DNA of 10,000 bases from Cristatella mucedo (GCA_009760855.2 WPIO01000055.1:977501-987500), one strand, 5' to 3'. Shown: positions 1 through 8,290, counted from the stretch's first letter. Notes: generated from the sequence alone by a model not told the origin. Made by a program: numbers and translations.

Positions 1-224
1 TCTCAACTCCCTTGTTGCACATACTTCTGATATAAAATCATGGATGGCAGCAAACTTGATAAAATGAATGATGATAAAAACAACTTAGTGGTTACGGGCA
101 AACCAAGTCTGATTCAGAAATTGTAAATATTAACGCTCAAAGTCGGCTCTATCAGTGCATCTCCAGTTGTATCTGCACGATTGCTAAAATTCGGACTTTT
201 TTAGACAGGGATTGTACGTCTAAA

Positions 225-461
225 TTGGCCTATGCATTTTTGACATCCCGTCTTGACTTCTGTAACTCGCAGCTTGCTCGCCTATCGGCCTGCGCCCTCA
301 GGCACTTACAGCTGGTGCAAAACTCTGCAGCGAGGCTTGTCTATCGCGAACATCGCAGTTTCCACATCTCGCTGCTTCTCGCCGACCTGCACTGGCTCCC
401 AGTCAAGCAGCGCATCAACTTCAAGGTTTTGTCACTCACTTTTAGGTTTCTTCATTGTTAG
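225..461 (+). pseudogene. LINE C-terminal ORF remnant (group B)
   Basis: Longest surviving open stretch of the group B copy, 78 codons. It begins inside the protein, so the methionine is not a true start. In order it shows FLTSRLDFCNSQLARL (about residues 6-21), RHLQLVQNSAARLV (26-39) and LLADLHWLPVKQRINFKVL (50-68). These are the conserved blocks downstream of the reverse-transcriptase palm in CR1/L2/Rex-type LINEs; the block has no catalytic residues. The frame stops at TAG (459-461) just where the usual APSYL segment should follow. That segment is still readable in the same frame beyond the stop (about 462-500), so this is a nonsense mutation and not the natural end. Confidence 0.8.
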
Positions 462-875
462 GCTCCAGCCTAATCCTACCTATCAAATCTAATCCCTCAT
501 CAGGATAAGCATCGTAATGCACGCTTTCGGAATCGAAATGTCTACCAGTACCTCGTACAAAAACCTCAAATCCTTTAGAGACCGTACCTTTCGTTCGTTA
601 GCTCCCAAAGCCTGGAAATCGCTTCGACTTGCATCGCAAAATCCCTTGAATTGGCCACATTTAAAAAGAAACTAAAAGAAAATATATTTATCGCAGCTTT
701 TAGTGGGTCTCTATGATTCGTTCTTTGTGTGATTATGCGCGCTGACACTGTGCATGCTGCTACCAACTACAATTACATGCTGACCCTGTGCATGTCACCT
801 CTAACCATGTTATTCTTGCTGGCTATTGAGCATGCTACCGCTAACCATTGGATCTTGCTTGCTTGCCGCAATCGT

Positions 876-938
876 AAAGTGCCTAGAGAGAGATTGAGTT
901 CTGTGAAGGAGCTATATCAAAGTGTTATTATTATTATT
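876..938 (+). other. Group B LINE 3' stem-loop and TTA tail
   Basis: AGTGCCT (878-884) can pair with AGGAGCT (907-913), with one G-T wobble and one mismatch. Between them lies an AGAGAG/TTCT inner pairing. Twelve bases later comes the (TTA)4TT tail. The better preserved copy at 9464-9534 forms the same fold with different bases at the variable positions. In several stringent LINE families a 3' hairpin next to a short repeat tail is the site at which reverse transcription starts; that role here is inference. Confidence 0.55.
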
Positions 939-1099
939 GTTAAGTTGAGAAGAAAGAGTTTGTCTTCTGAAGGCCATTAGCTATCCCTCTGTGGTCTCCA
1001 CTGGTAGAAAAATGTGTTCCAGCCATAACTCAGACATTTGACGCTTCTCATGATAATTAGGTGGTTCCGACGTTTTTTAAAATCGGCCATCTTTCGCAA

Positions 1100-1500
1100 A
1101 GCCTGACTTAGATTCTTAGGTCCTAGCAAACTATCGCCCATTTCACGCATTCATTGCTAAATGTTGCTCAACCGGCAGCCATCCTAGGTCTTTTATCAAA
1201 GGAGACACGTGCTCAAACCGCTGGGACTTGAAGACTAGGCTCGAAGCCCTATCCATTGTCAGGTGCAGTGGCCTAGTTGCTTTCTTTGGTAGCCCAGCCA
1301 AAAGAGTATTGCAATTATCAAGCCAAGAAAGCACTAAGAAACAAAGTCAAATTGTTTACACGCAACTGTGGAAGACAGCTCCTAATTTTGCAGAGGGATC
1401 CGCGATATTTGATATACGAGGTAATGTTGTGCAAGAAATTCTGAGCACCAATCCTTCTGCTTACCTTCAAGAGCAGCACGTAAATTTGATGCCCAGGACT
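1100..1500 (-). mobile_element. Group A LINE fragment
   Basis: The reverse strand reads CKIRSCLPQLRVNN (about 1395-1355), then WLDNCNTLLAGLPKKATRPL (1330-1271). RFEHVSPLIKDLGWLPVEQ follows, to about 1160. These are the same blocks as in the group A copy at 8930-9170, including the shared peculiarities KKATRPLHL and QRFEHVSPL. The two copies look roughly three-quarters identical by eye. A frame change sits just upstream of WLDNCN. Upstream of about 1400 the similarity fades, although NITSYIKYRGSL fits the expected position. Downstream of about 1143 I cannot follow the group A sequence, so the 3' boundary is approximate. The open frame on the plus strand at 1228-1623 is a shadow of this fragment. 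Confidence 0.78.
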
Positions 1501-1584
1501 TGTTTTGATCTTCGACAGACATGCCCATGTATAGCTTTTGGCATTGCATATCTTAGTAGTCGCTTTCACAATGTAATTTTTCTG

Positions 1585-1984
1585 TCTTGGCTAAATAAAT
1601 TGTTGAATACGTGTCAAATGTAGGTGCTGGGTGCTTGCACACTCTGAATGCCACATTAAAGCCGTAGGATTTCAAAGCGTCACTGTTCTGACCGCTGAAG
1701 CAAGTTTTTTCGTGAGAAAATGTAGCCATAACTATTTATTTTAGGCATTAGGGATTTGAAATGCACACACTGTGCCTAAGTAAAAAGAAAGCTAATTGAA
1801 CCGTGAGCAAGCAAACGCATTCCATGCCTATTGGCATCTGCTAGGTTGTCTCCAGTTGCCTTCAAATTAAAAAAAAGCATTTTTTATTTCAATATTCAGC
1901 CACCGGGAAATAAGTTCACACCAAATGCAAAAAGATAGGAGGCGATGAGCACTTTAAGCGAACTTGAAGTGGAAGAGGTTATTG
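1585..1984. other. Unassigned intergenic stretch
   Basis: AT-rich sequence with short A runs (about 1868-1880). There is no open frame of note and no recognisable transposon motif. A five-base hairpin (ATGCC/GGCAT, 1824-1837) is too short to mean much. I see no feature to call. Confidence 0.5.
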
Positions 1985-2100
1985 CATCGCTCCCCACTGG
2001 TTTGTCCCAGTGTTGAAAGCACTCGCCCCAACTTAGATCTGTCCGAGATTATGGGCTCGAGCCCCGTGGCATATTTGAAGCGCCTGAATAGAGGTTAAGT
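1985..2100 (+). mobile_element. tRNA-derived SINE head (plus strand)
   Basis: A pol III-type promoter layout is visible. TGTCCCAGTGTTGAAAGC (about 2003-2020) resembles a tRNA D-arm A box followed by 'GTTAGAGC'. GGGCTCGAGCCCC (2053-2065) resembles the T-arm B box GGTTCGANTCC, about 40 bases downstream as in tRNAs. The intervening CACTCGCC and GTCCGAGA also look tRNA-like. The arms do not fold as a full cloverleaf and the acceptor ends do not pair, so this is a SINE and not a tRNA gene. The 3' end is not visible; my limit is arbitrary. Confidence 0.5.
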
Positions 2101-2241
2101 TCTCTTAGGGTGCTATACGAATGAATTGTTATTTTTTTATCGCTTGACAATCGACCACTGCTAAATTACCTCCTAATTTCTACAAATTTAAATGCAATAA
2201 ATATTAAACGAATCTATAAGCCACTGATAAATTAGCTCCCG

Positions 2242-2613
2242 TCAAATGCGAATGATAAATACGCAGCGGCCACGGCACTGCTTCGGTACTGCAGCTGTAT
2301 CAAAGATTTTTGCGAGCAAAGCATTTCTATGGCTGCATTGAAATTTGCATAGCTGAACGTGCCTGTAGTAAGCATCGTGCAGTTTTGTGATGCGTACGTC
2401 GGGTATTTCAAATACATTCTGGAGTTTTAAGCTGCAAAGGGAAATTATTGCATCCGAGTGCATGCCATTAAGAAGAATGGGCTTTTTGTTGTTCTCTAAC
2501 TCAATCGTGAAACCATCGTCTCCCCAATAGAATAACACCATTGCCGCCTCCTGAGGGCAGGATTTTATCAGATACCTTCTGTCAACCCACGTTCCTTCCA
2601 GCGTTGTTAACAT
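2242..2613 (-). CDS. Unrecognised 123-codon open frame
   Basis: An ATG-started frame with an in-frame TAA directly before the start codon, so it cannot extend upstream without splicing. I do not recognise the product. The protein looks non-repetitive and of normal composition. It has eight cysteines and several histidines, a YWGDDGFTIELENN stretch (about residues 29-42) and a C-rich end (LCKFQC near 87-92, KQCRGRC near 111-117). I see no signal peptide and no membrane segment. It carries none of the LINE landmarks found elsewhere in the window. It lies between two SINE heads. CCTGCCCTCAG followed by GAGG near 2547 would serve as a splice acceptor, so part of it could be an old exon. It could be a small gene, an exon of a decayed gene, a piece of another transposon, or chance. 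Confidence 0.3.
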   Translation of the reverse strand: MLTTLEGTWVDRRYLIKSCPQEAAMVLFYWGDDGFTIELENNKKPILLNGMHSDAIISLCSLKLQNVFEIPDVRITKLHDAYYRHVQLCKFQCSHRNALLAKIFDTAAVPKQCRGRCVFIIRI

Positions 2614-2689
2614 TTAACGGTTAGGTTACTCCGAAGCCTCGTTCAAAGGGCTGCAGAAAAGCCTTAATGGCTATCACCACAACTTGTAG

Positions 2690-2790
2690 TGATTAATAAA
2701 GGATCGCCCGCCTGACGACTCGCACCCGTGACCTACACCGTGAAGAGCGGGTGCCTCGCCTCTGAGATAAGGTCCATTTAGTCCCAAGGC
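2690..2790 (-). mobile_element. tRNA-derived SINE head (minus strand)
   Basis: On the minus strand, TCTCAGAGGCGAGGCACCC (about 2764-2746) matches a tRNA-type A box and the bases after it. CGGGTGCGAGTC (2728-2717) matches a B box with one change (GGTTCGA to GGTGCGA). GCTCTTCACGGTGTAGGTCA fills the anticodon and variable region. GGCGGGCGATCC follows the B box. The order and spacing are those of tRNA-derived SINEs; tick genomes are known to carry such a family (Ruka), a comparison I could not make. No clear poly-A or LINE-like tail is seen, so the 3' limit is uncertain. Confidence 0.55.
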
Positions 2791-3187
2791 TCCAATTCTC
2801 TTGCGAAGACCTTTGAGATATAGTCAGCTGTGTGCTATCAGCTTAGAGTAAGCCTAGGCCAAGAATACGACCAAGGTTGAAACACAGATGCATACAAACG
2901 GTATACTGTCCTGAGATAAAGGCCAGGGATCTCACTCGCTGTGTTTGCACAAGGAACTTTCTCATGCTCGCAAACGAGTGATCTGTGATAGCGCGAACAG
3001 GAGCGCGTGCATTTGAGGATCATTGGCAGGAGAATAATACAGCACGGCGAGATGCTCACTCTGCATGCCAATGCGAGCCACGCAAAAGGAAACGCTGACA
3101 CCGATCCATGTCAGCACTTTGTGTAGTGCCTCCTTTCAACTGCTACACTCATCCCAGATGATTCTACGGCCAGAATTCCAGTATTAC
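2791..3187. other. Unassigned stretch
   Basis: Mixed-composition DNA with an 87-codon minus-strand frame (2838-3101) that shows no domain and looks like chance. No LINE, SINE or repeat motif is recognised here. Confidence 0.45.
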
Positions 3188-3250
3188 TGTGGAATTACAG
3201 TACTACAGAATTACGGAATTACATACAGAATTACAATTACAATTCCAGCG
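3188..3250 (+). repeat. Degenerate GAATTAC repeat cluster
   Basis: GAATTAC occurs at 3192-3198, 3208-3214, 3216-3222 and 3228-3234. It is followed by AATTAC (3235-3240) and AATTCC (3241-3246). Spacing is irregular (16, 8 and 12 bases), so this is a decayed short tandem repeat and not a clean microsatellite. It encodes nothing credible. Confidence 0.7.
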
Positions 3251-3659
3251 TTACAGCCAAAGAAAGGATCACAAAGCAAAAGCCATTAGCACGCATATAC
3301 GCGATACTTTTCAACGCAATAAAGTTATGGCTCCGAATGGCAACAAAGGTTCAAGGTTCAAGGAGCAGGCACTGCGGAACTTTAAGGCAGCTTGGGTGAT
3401 GTCGGTTTCAAATCTTGGAGCATTCGGACCAGCAATTACAGCGAAAACGTCTCCTGGCAGAGCGAATAATACAGGTTACTGCGGTTTCTCCTGGTATTCG
3501 CATAGTCGCCAACGAAAGTTTAACTACTTTCCTTTCTGGGTAACTCTCCCAGAATTACTATAAGCAATTGCCCTTCCGTTGGTCATTTCACTGCTGCAAT
3601 CAGCCGGCAGGAGTGACTTCAGAGCAAAATATGAAGACGCTAGAAGGACTTTCGAAGCA
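3251..3659. other. Unassigned stretch
   Basis: A 124-codon plus-strand frame (3189-3563) begins inside the GAATTAC repeat and runs through here. Its product has no motif I recognise and its first quarter is repeat-derived, so I do not call it a gene. A small tandem duplication of AGGTTCA lies near 3347-3360. Nothing else stands out. Confidence 0.4.
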
Positions 3660-4140
3660 GACCGCACAGCTACCGGTGGCGAGCTAGACTCCGCAGGCTG
3701 GCAGGAACGGTATCGAGCGAGTACCTAGTCCGTGTGGGTTTGTCGTCGCCGTCACGTGGTTTCGCCCCCAGCCGACGTTCCGTCCGTCCACCGGGCGCGC
3801 TGCTTGCCGGCACGTGACGCATTCCTTGCCGCCCAATTCCCTTGCTGCCTGTGCGTCGGCCTGTACGCATGCTATCCACTCTCTTCTCTCTTCTCTCTCT
3901 TAACACCACGTGCTTCGGAGCAGCACGCACGACGGCTGCTATATCATTTAATACTGCCATCGTCGACAACGGCACGACTCGCATGTGGGGGCTTCGCTCT
4001 TCGTCGCGGCGCCCTCGCGAGCCCACAAGCCCCTACATCCGCACAAAGCAGTCCACTCGTCGCTCACTTCCGCTAGCAGCTGGTCAGCTCATCTCAAAGA
4101 GAGGCTGCCGTGCCGCCATGTGCACCACTTTGTCAGGTAT
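3660..4140. promoter_or_regulatory. CpG-rich block with three CACGTG boxes
   Basis: This block is richer in G+C and CpG than its surroundings (for example GGGCGCGC near 3792 and CGTCGTCGCCGTCACG near 3741). CACGTG, the canonical E-box, occurs at 3753-3758, 3811-3816 and 3907-3912. A pyrimidine run made of CTCTT units lies at 3879-3901. Overlapping open frames occur in several frames and on both strands (3670-4026 -, 3732-4076 +, 3842-4168 +). That is what stop-poor GC-rich DNA gives, and none shows a domain. It could be a CpG-rich promoter or first exon, or the LTR or 5' UTR of an unrecognised retroelement. I see no TG...CA ends or primer-binding site to prove an LTR. Confidence 0.3.
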
Positions 4141-5283
<1,143 letters not shown>

Positions 5284-5334
5284 TTTAGAGCAACCTAAGT
5301 TAATCTCTATCCACACGCTTCACCTATGCCGCTT

Positions 5335-5390
5335 GTCTCGTGCTCACGACCTTATGACCTCACGACCTCGAGCTCACGATCTTGTTCGTC
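5335..5390 (+). repeat. Degenerate CTCACGACCT repeat
   Basis: GCTCACGACCTTAT, GACCTCACGACCTCGA and GCTCACGATCTTG follow one another as three imperfect units of about 14-16 bases around a CTCACGA(C/T)CT core. The array is short and decayed. Confidence 0.5.
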
Positions 5391-5451
5391 AGACGCTCAA
5401 AAAATAACCATGTTCACAGTACCATTAGTTTGGGCGCTTAGCGCTTAACAT

Positions 5452-5661
5452 CTAATAACAGGAAGAAGCTCGTGCCTGGCTGAACAGTAGACGAGCGTAG
5501 TATTTGTCAACGAAACGGTGAAGCTCAGCGGCGTCATGGGTGTCCATCACCACACAGTGGTTATTCACGTCAATGTCTCCCTGGCTTACCGTCGCCTTCA
5601 CACAAAACAACGCTGACTTCCTGCATAGTCGCGCTGATGCTATTGGCTGAGTAGGCGTCCT
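5452..5661 (-). CDS. Unrecognised 69-codon stop-to-stop open frame, possible coding remnant
   Basis: The minus-strand frame between TAG (5664-5662) and TAG (5454-5452) is open for 69 codons. Its first ATG is at 5547, leaving 31 codons if translation started there. The reading contains GDIDVNNHCVVMDTHDAAEL followed by HRFVDKYYARLLFSQARASS. It is acidic then basic, without low complexity, and looks more like protein than the usual shadow frames. I cannot assign it. It might be a piece of an unrecognised mobile-element protein or of a decayed exon. The upstream side runs straight into the polypurine strand of the CT tract. Chance is a live alternative. Confidence 0.2.
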   Translation of the reverse strand, partial: RTPTQPIASARLCRKSALFCVKATVSQGDIDVNNHCVVMDTHDAAELHRFVDKYYARLLFSQARASSCY

Positions 5662-5674
5662 CTAGAGTAGGCTA

Positions 5675-5878
<204 letters not shown>

Positions 5879-5879
5879 G

Positions 5880-6640
5880 CTCGGCTATCTGGCCAACTAT
5901 TCGTCTATGCCTCGCTGACCTGACACCTCAGATCGGCGAGCCTTAGCGAAGGGCACAAGAGAGCCCAGCGACGGCGGCAGCGCTCCAGTCATAGTGCCTG
6001 TCTGTACTACCTCTGCACTTGTACTTCCGCTGGACGCCTGCCGATGCGACTCCGTGTCGAGCAGAGCTCGAGGCGTCCAGTCTCACACACTACGCACTTG
6101 GCAGGTCGAAGCGTAGCCGTCGATCAACGAGCTCACGTTTCAGAGAATGTTTACTTAGCTCTGGCAGATTGGATTGCATGCAGGTGCCCCATGCAACGCA
6201 ATCCGCCTTGCACATGGGTGGATGCTCAGGTGCAAGGCTCCGAGCTCCGGCTCAAAGCTCCGAGATCCGGTGCACTTCTCCTATCAGCTTAAACCAGGGC
6301 TTCCTAAGCGTCGAGTGTACTATTCATTAGGTCTAAAGGGCAGGGTGAGAGATACACTATCCTTCCCACCTCAGGCTTTCCGGCGACTCCGGACGAATGC
6401 GATTAGTCCCTGAGGCACGTTTCTGTTTCCCGAGTGGACGCATAGCAGTTATTCGACGCAGCACGTATCCGACGCCTGTCCCCCGAGCGTCAGACCTCAA
6501 TCCAAGTTACTCTTTATCAATGTGGCTAACGCCAAGAGCATACATAGCTCAATATTTAAAACAATAATATTAGTTATATATCCGCGTTTCTCCCTGAGAG
6601 AGCTAAATATCTTTCTACCACTTCAATAGACAAGACAGTA
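5880..6640. other. GC-rich then AT-rich stretch without recognised genes
   Basis: 5880-6480 is GC-rich with three overlapping plus-strand frames (6019-6330, 6044-6292, 6174-6413), none with a recognisable domain. An imperfect 20-bp tandem duplication lies at 6234-6273 (AAGGCTCCGAGCTCCGG and AAAGCTCCGAGATCCGG cores). From about 6530 the composition turns AT-rich. A retroelement 5' region or LTR could explain a GC-rich block after a CT tract, but I see no terminal or primer-binding signal to support it. Confidence 0.4.
6030..6080. repeat. Nested inverted repeat
   Basis: CTGGACGCCT (6030-6039) is the exact reverse complement of AGGCGTCCAG (6071-6080), with 31 bases between. Inside the loop, TCGAGC (6057-6062) and GCTCGA (6066-6071) form a second perfect stem with a three-base loop. 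Both are perfect and GC-rich. The inner stem shares base 6071 with the outer one. Confidence 0.75.
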
Positions 6641-6642
6641 AA

Positions 6643-6673
6643 CTTCCTATACAAAAATAACGGATATAGGAAG
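6643..6673. repeat. Perfect 9-bp hairpin
   Basis: CTTCCTATA (6643-6651) and TATAGGAAG (6665-6673) are exact reverse complements separated by 13 bases. It lies about 70-90 bases before the 5' junction of the group A LINE copy. There is no following T run, and the surroundings are eukaryotic, so it is not called a terminator. Confidence 0.6.
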
Positions 6674-6734
6674 CACTCCACTTATAAGAATAGAAGTCAA
6701 GCGTCCCTGATTTACTCTAGCTACAGCCTCTATG

Positions 6735-7177
6735 TAGCTCTAACTATAGCTGAAATGCTGCATCAGTTTCAGCCTCTTCGTGCCCTCAGGTCCTGTATGG
6801 ACAATAAACTAGCTGTTCCATTCCTGCGCTCAAAGACCGTTGGCGACAGAAGCTTTAGCTCTGCAGGTCCTAGACTGTGGAACTCGCTTCTACAATTCTT
6901 ACGCGACGACAACTACTCTCATGCTTCCGACTATGGCTCATCCTTTCTAGCGGTCCTGAGCTGCTACTTCCACCCTACTCACTACCTCAACTGCTCTCGT
7001 GACTCTGCTATACTTTCCACTTTCTCTTTGCTGTGTGAGATGAATTCTGTTGGCTACCGAATGCGTACCGAAAGCCTCTTAGGCTGTGAGTTCGCTATAC
7101 AAAGTTCTCCTACGTAACACCCGCATAGTCTGGATGGCTTTGTAGAGTTGGACGGAGATACACTAAAGTGCATTATA
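6735..7177 (+). mobile_element. Group A LINE, 5'-truncated C-terminus plus 3' UTR
   Basis: From about 6737 this copy matches the reverse complement of 8430-8890. Both have the IAE/LAE..LH.FQPLR block, then RSCMD(N/D)(K/R)LA(V/A)PFLRSKTVGD, then SFSSAGPR.WNSL and a long shared tail ending SVGYRMRTES. The non-coding stretch after it (CTATACAAA, GTAACACCCGCA, TGGCTTTG, GATACAC) also matches, to about 7177, where similarity stops at CATTATA. The 5' truncation is typical of target-primed reverse transcription. Compared with the minus-strand copy it lacks 17 bases in a short AGGTC repeat and is much less damaged. Confidence 0.87.
6755..7117 (+). pseudogene. LINE C-terminal open frame (group A), 120 codons
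   Basis: Codes for the C-terminal end of a CR1/L2-type LINE polyprotein. Landmarks are MLHQFQPLRALRSCMD (residues 1-16), AVPFLRSKTVGDRSFSSAGP (20-39) and RLWNSL (40-45). After them comes a group A-specific stretch containing DYGSSFLAVLSCYF (about 59-72) and SVGYRMRTES (about 99-108). The methionine is internal, because the frame is open upstream to 6560 without an ATG. The endonuclease and catalytic palm are absent, so the fragment has no activity of its own. The stop at 7115-7117 lies about 13 codons beyond the stop in the other copy, because of a one-base difference after RTES. Confidence 0.8.
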
Positions 7178-7259
7178 GTCTGTCATGAGTCTCACAACCA
7201 GTTGCCGCACAACACCATTTCTTGCTGGACAGGTCGCTAGTTAACGTGCTGACTTACGA

Positions 7260-7487
7260 ATGGTCAACATCAGCATTGTTGAATTGTGCATCGGTAATTT
7301 CACACTGTTCTCAAAGAGCGAAGATTATCCATTGCTAGAACGGACGGCTGTTATTATCAACAAATTGGCGATAAGATTAATCTTAGTAACGGGCAATTTA
7401 GAACAGGGTAGGGCAGCCAAACTAACACAGACGTTTCGACTAGATCACTGCAATTCCCTATGTTCAGAACTCCCGCGTGTGCCCTAA
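7260..7487 (+). pseudogene. LINE fragment open frame (group C)
   Basis: A 75-codon frame whose second half matches the LINE segment before and across the RLDYCN block (RLDHCNSL, residues 60-67). The first part has no clear counterpart and may be flanking DNA read in frame. The methionine is not a real start. It stops right after the ELPRVP stretch, where the family would continue for another hundred or more codons. Confidence 0.5.
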
Positions 7488-8290
7488 ATCTTCTGCAACT
7501 GAGGAACAACTCGTCATGCCCGTTATGACGGTTTTTCTACCACATTGCACCGCTTCTGTCTGAGATGCAGAAGCTTGCTATCAAACATCGAATTTAAATT
7601 CAATATTAAACATCTGATCAAGCTTCTATTATCACATAGGGAAAGTGCCTAGAAAGATATTTTCAGAGGATGTAAATTTACGTAAGTTTATCTATGCAAA
7701 TCTATGCAAATTTATTACCGCTATAATCATTATTACTATTTCTTTTAATATTACAGATTCTATCTCTGGCTTCCAGGTGTTTTCACTCGCTCTCTTGCAT
7801 TGGCCTTCACCTACCCAATCTCTCCGCTCCTCCAGTCCCGAGCTCTCGCGCAGCTGACCCCAGAATCCTCGTTCGTGTTGTGGCTTCTCGCACTGAACTA
7901 GAATCTGCATCGGTGATCTGACCTTCAGTTCGTAAGCGCCGAAAGTCTGGAAATCTGCTCCTGGCTTCCGTCACCACATGCAGTGAATTTGCATCAATTT
8001 AGTTTCAGCCAACGACGCTCTTCGTAAGCTGCCTCTAAGCACTTAGTATACGTTTTAACTCTGTGCTTTGAGAATGCTAATTTGCGCATGATCTACTGAT
8101 AGTTTCTTACAGAGGTCATGGTAGCCGATGGATCTGAGAGTCTTCCTGTGTGCTTTGCATGGTTGTCTTAACGTGATAACTTGATTCTCATTAACTGCTG
8201 ATCTTGCTGAGAGTAATATTGCACCCAGAACGAGATGCTGTTCTCTTGGGGCACTATAAAAAATACTTACCGTTCTTATTATTATTTGGT
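7330..8290 (+). mobile_element. Group C LINE remnant, heavily decayed
   Basis: The CR1/L2-type motif order is still traceable. GRAAKLTQTF and RLDHCNSLCSELP (7437-7475, frame 3) match '..KTL..AF.TSRLDYCNSLLAGLP'. IEFKFNIKHLIKLLL (7587-7631, frame 3) matches the 'RI.FK' block. SLRSSSPEL (about 7819-7845, frame 1) and GDLTFSS (7912-7932), then a stop and APKVWKSAP, match the final 'RSSS...GDRTFS..APK.WN.LP' block. The QLVNNSAARLV and LHWLP blocks are not readable. About 7670-7755 is an AT-rich stretch that may be an insertion. It lacks the signature residues of groups A and B. TTATTATTATTTGG (8276-8289) could be its 3' tail, which sets my limit. Confidence 0.6.

Larger units (their letters stand above)
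1..945 (+). mobile_element. Group B LINE, 3' part (late RT region, C-terminal domain, 3' UTR, TTA tail)
   Basis: Remnant of a non-LTR retrotransposon of the CR1/L2 type, entering from the left edge. The reading begins after the catalytic box with DIKSWMAANL in frame 2 and continues in frame 1 with MNDDKNNLVVTG, matching the family's 'WM..N.LKLN..KT' segment. Frame 3 then carries AKIRTFLDRD and SRLDFCNS, then RHLQLVQNSAARLV and LHWLPVKQRINFK, the usual C-terminal landmarks of these LINEs. Further on come SYLSNL (frame 3, with stops around it), DRTFRSLAPKAW (frame 1) and ATFKKKLKENIF (frame 3, stop at 714-716). At least three frameshifts and several stops show that it is dead. The 3' UTR from about 717 matches, base by base over long runs, the reverse complement of about 9480-9710. 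It ends in TTATTATTATTATT (925-938). What is seen is the motif order and the second copy; the clade name is inference. Confidence 0.87.

Noticed and set aside
729-980. 83-codon plus-strand frame after the group B coding end
   Set aside because: It reads the LINE 3' UTR, hairpin and TTA tail. The matching region of the second copy has different stops, so it is not conserved as protein.
1000-1120. Minus-strand 37-codon frame starting AAGATGGCC (Kozak-like)
   Set aside because: Too short, no recognisable domain, and it lies in the unresolved flank of the group A fragment; the start context alone is weak evidence.
1228-1623. 131-codon plus-strand open frame
   Set aside because: It lies antisense to the group A LINE fragment, whose motifs are on the minus strand; no domain is visible in the plus-strand reading.
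2003-2065. A tRNA gene
   Set aside because: A and B box-like blocks are present, but there is no acceptor-stem pairing and no clean anticodon arm; a SINE head fits better.
2838-3101. Secreted small cysteine-rich protein
   Set aside because: The 87-codon frame starts with a somewhat hydrophobic stretch, but has no clear signal-cleavage pattern or cysteine spacing I can tie to a family; a chance frame is more likely.
6643-6673. Intrinsic transcription terminator
   Set aside because: The hairpin has an AT-rich stem and no T run, and the sequence context is eukaryotic.
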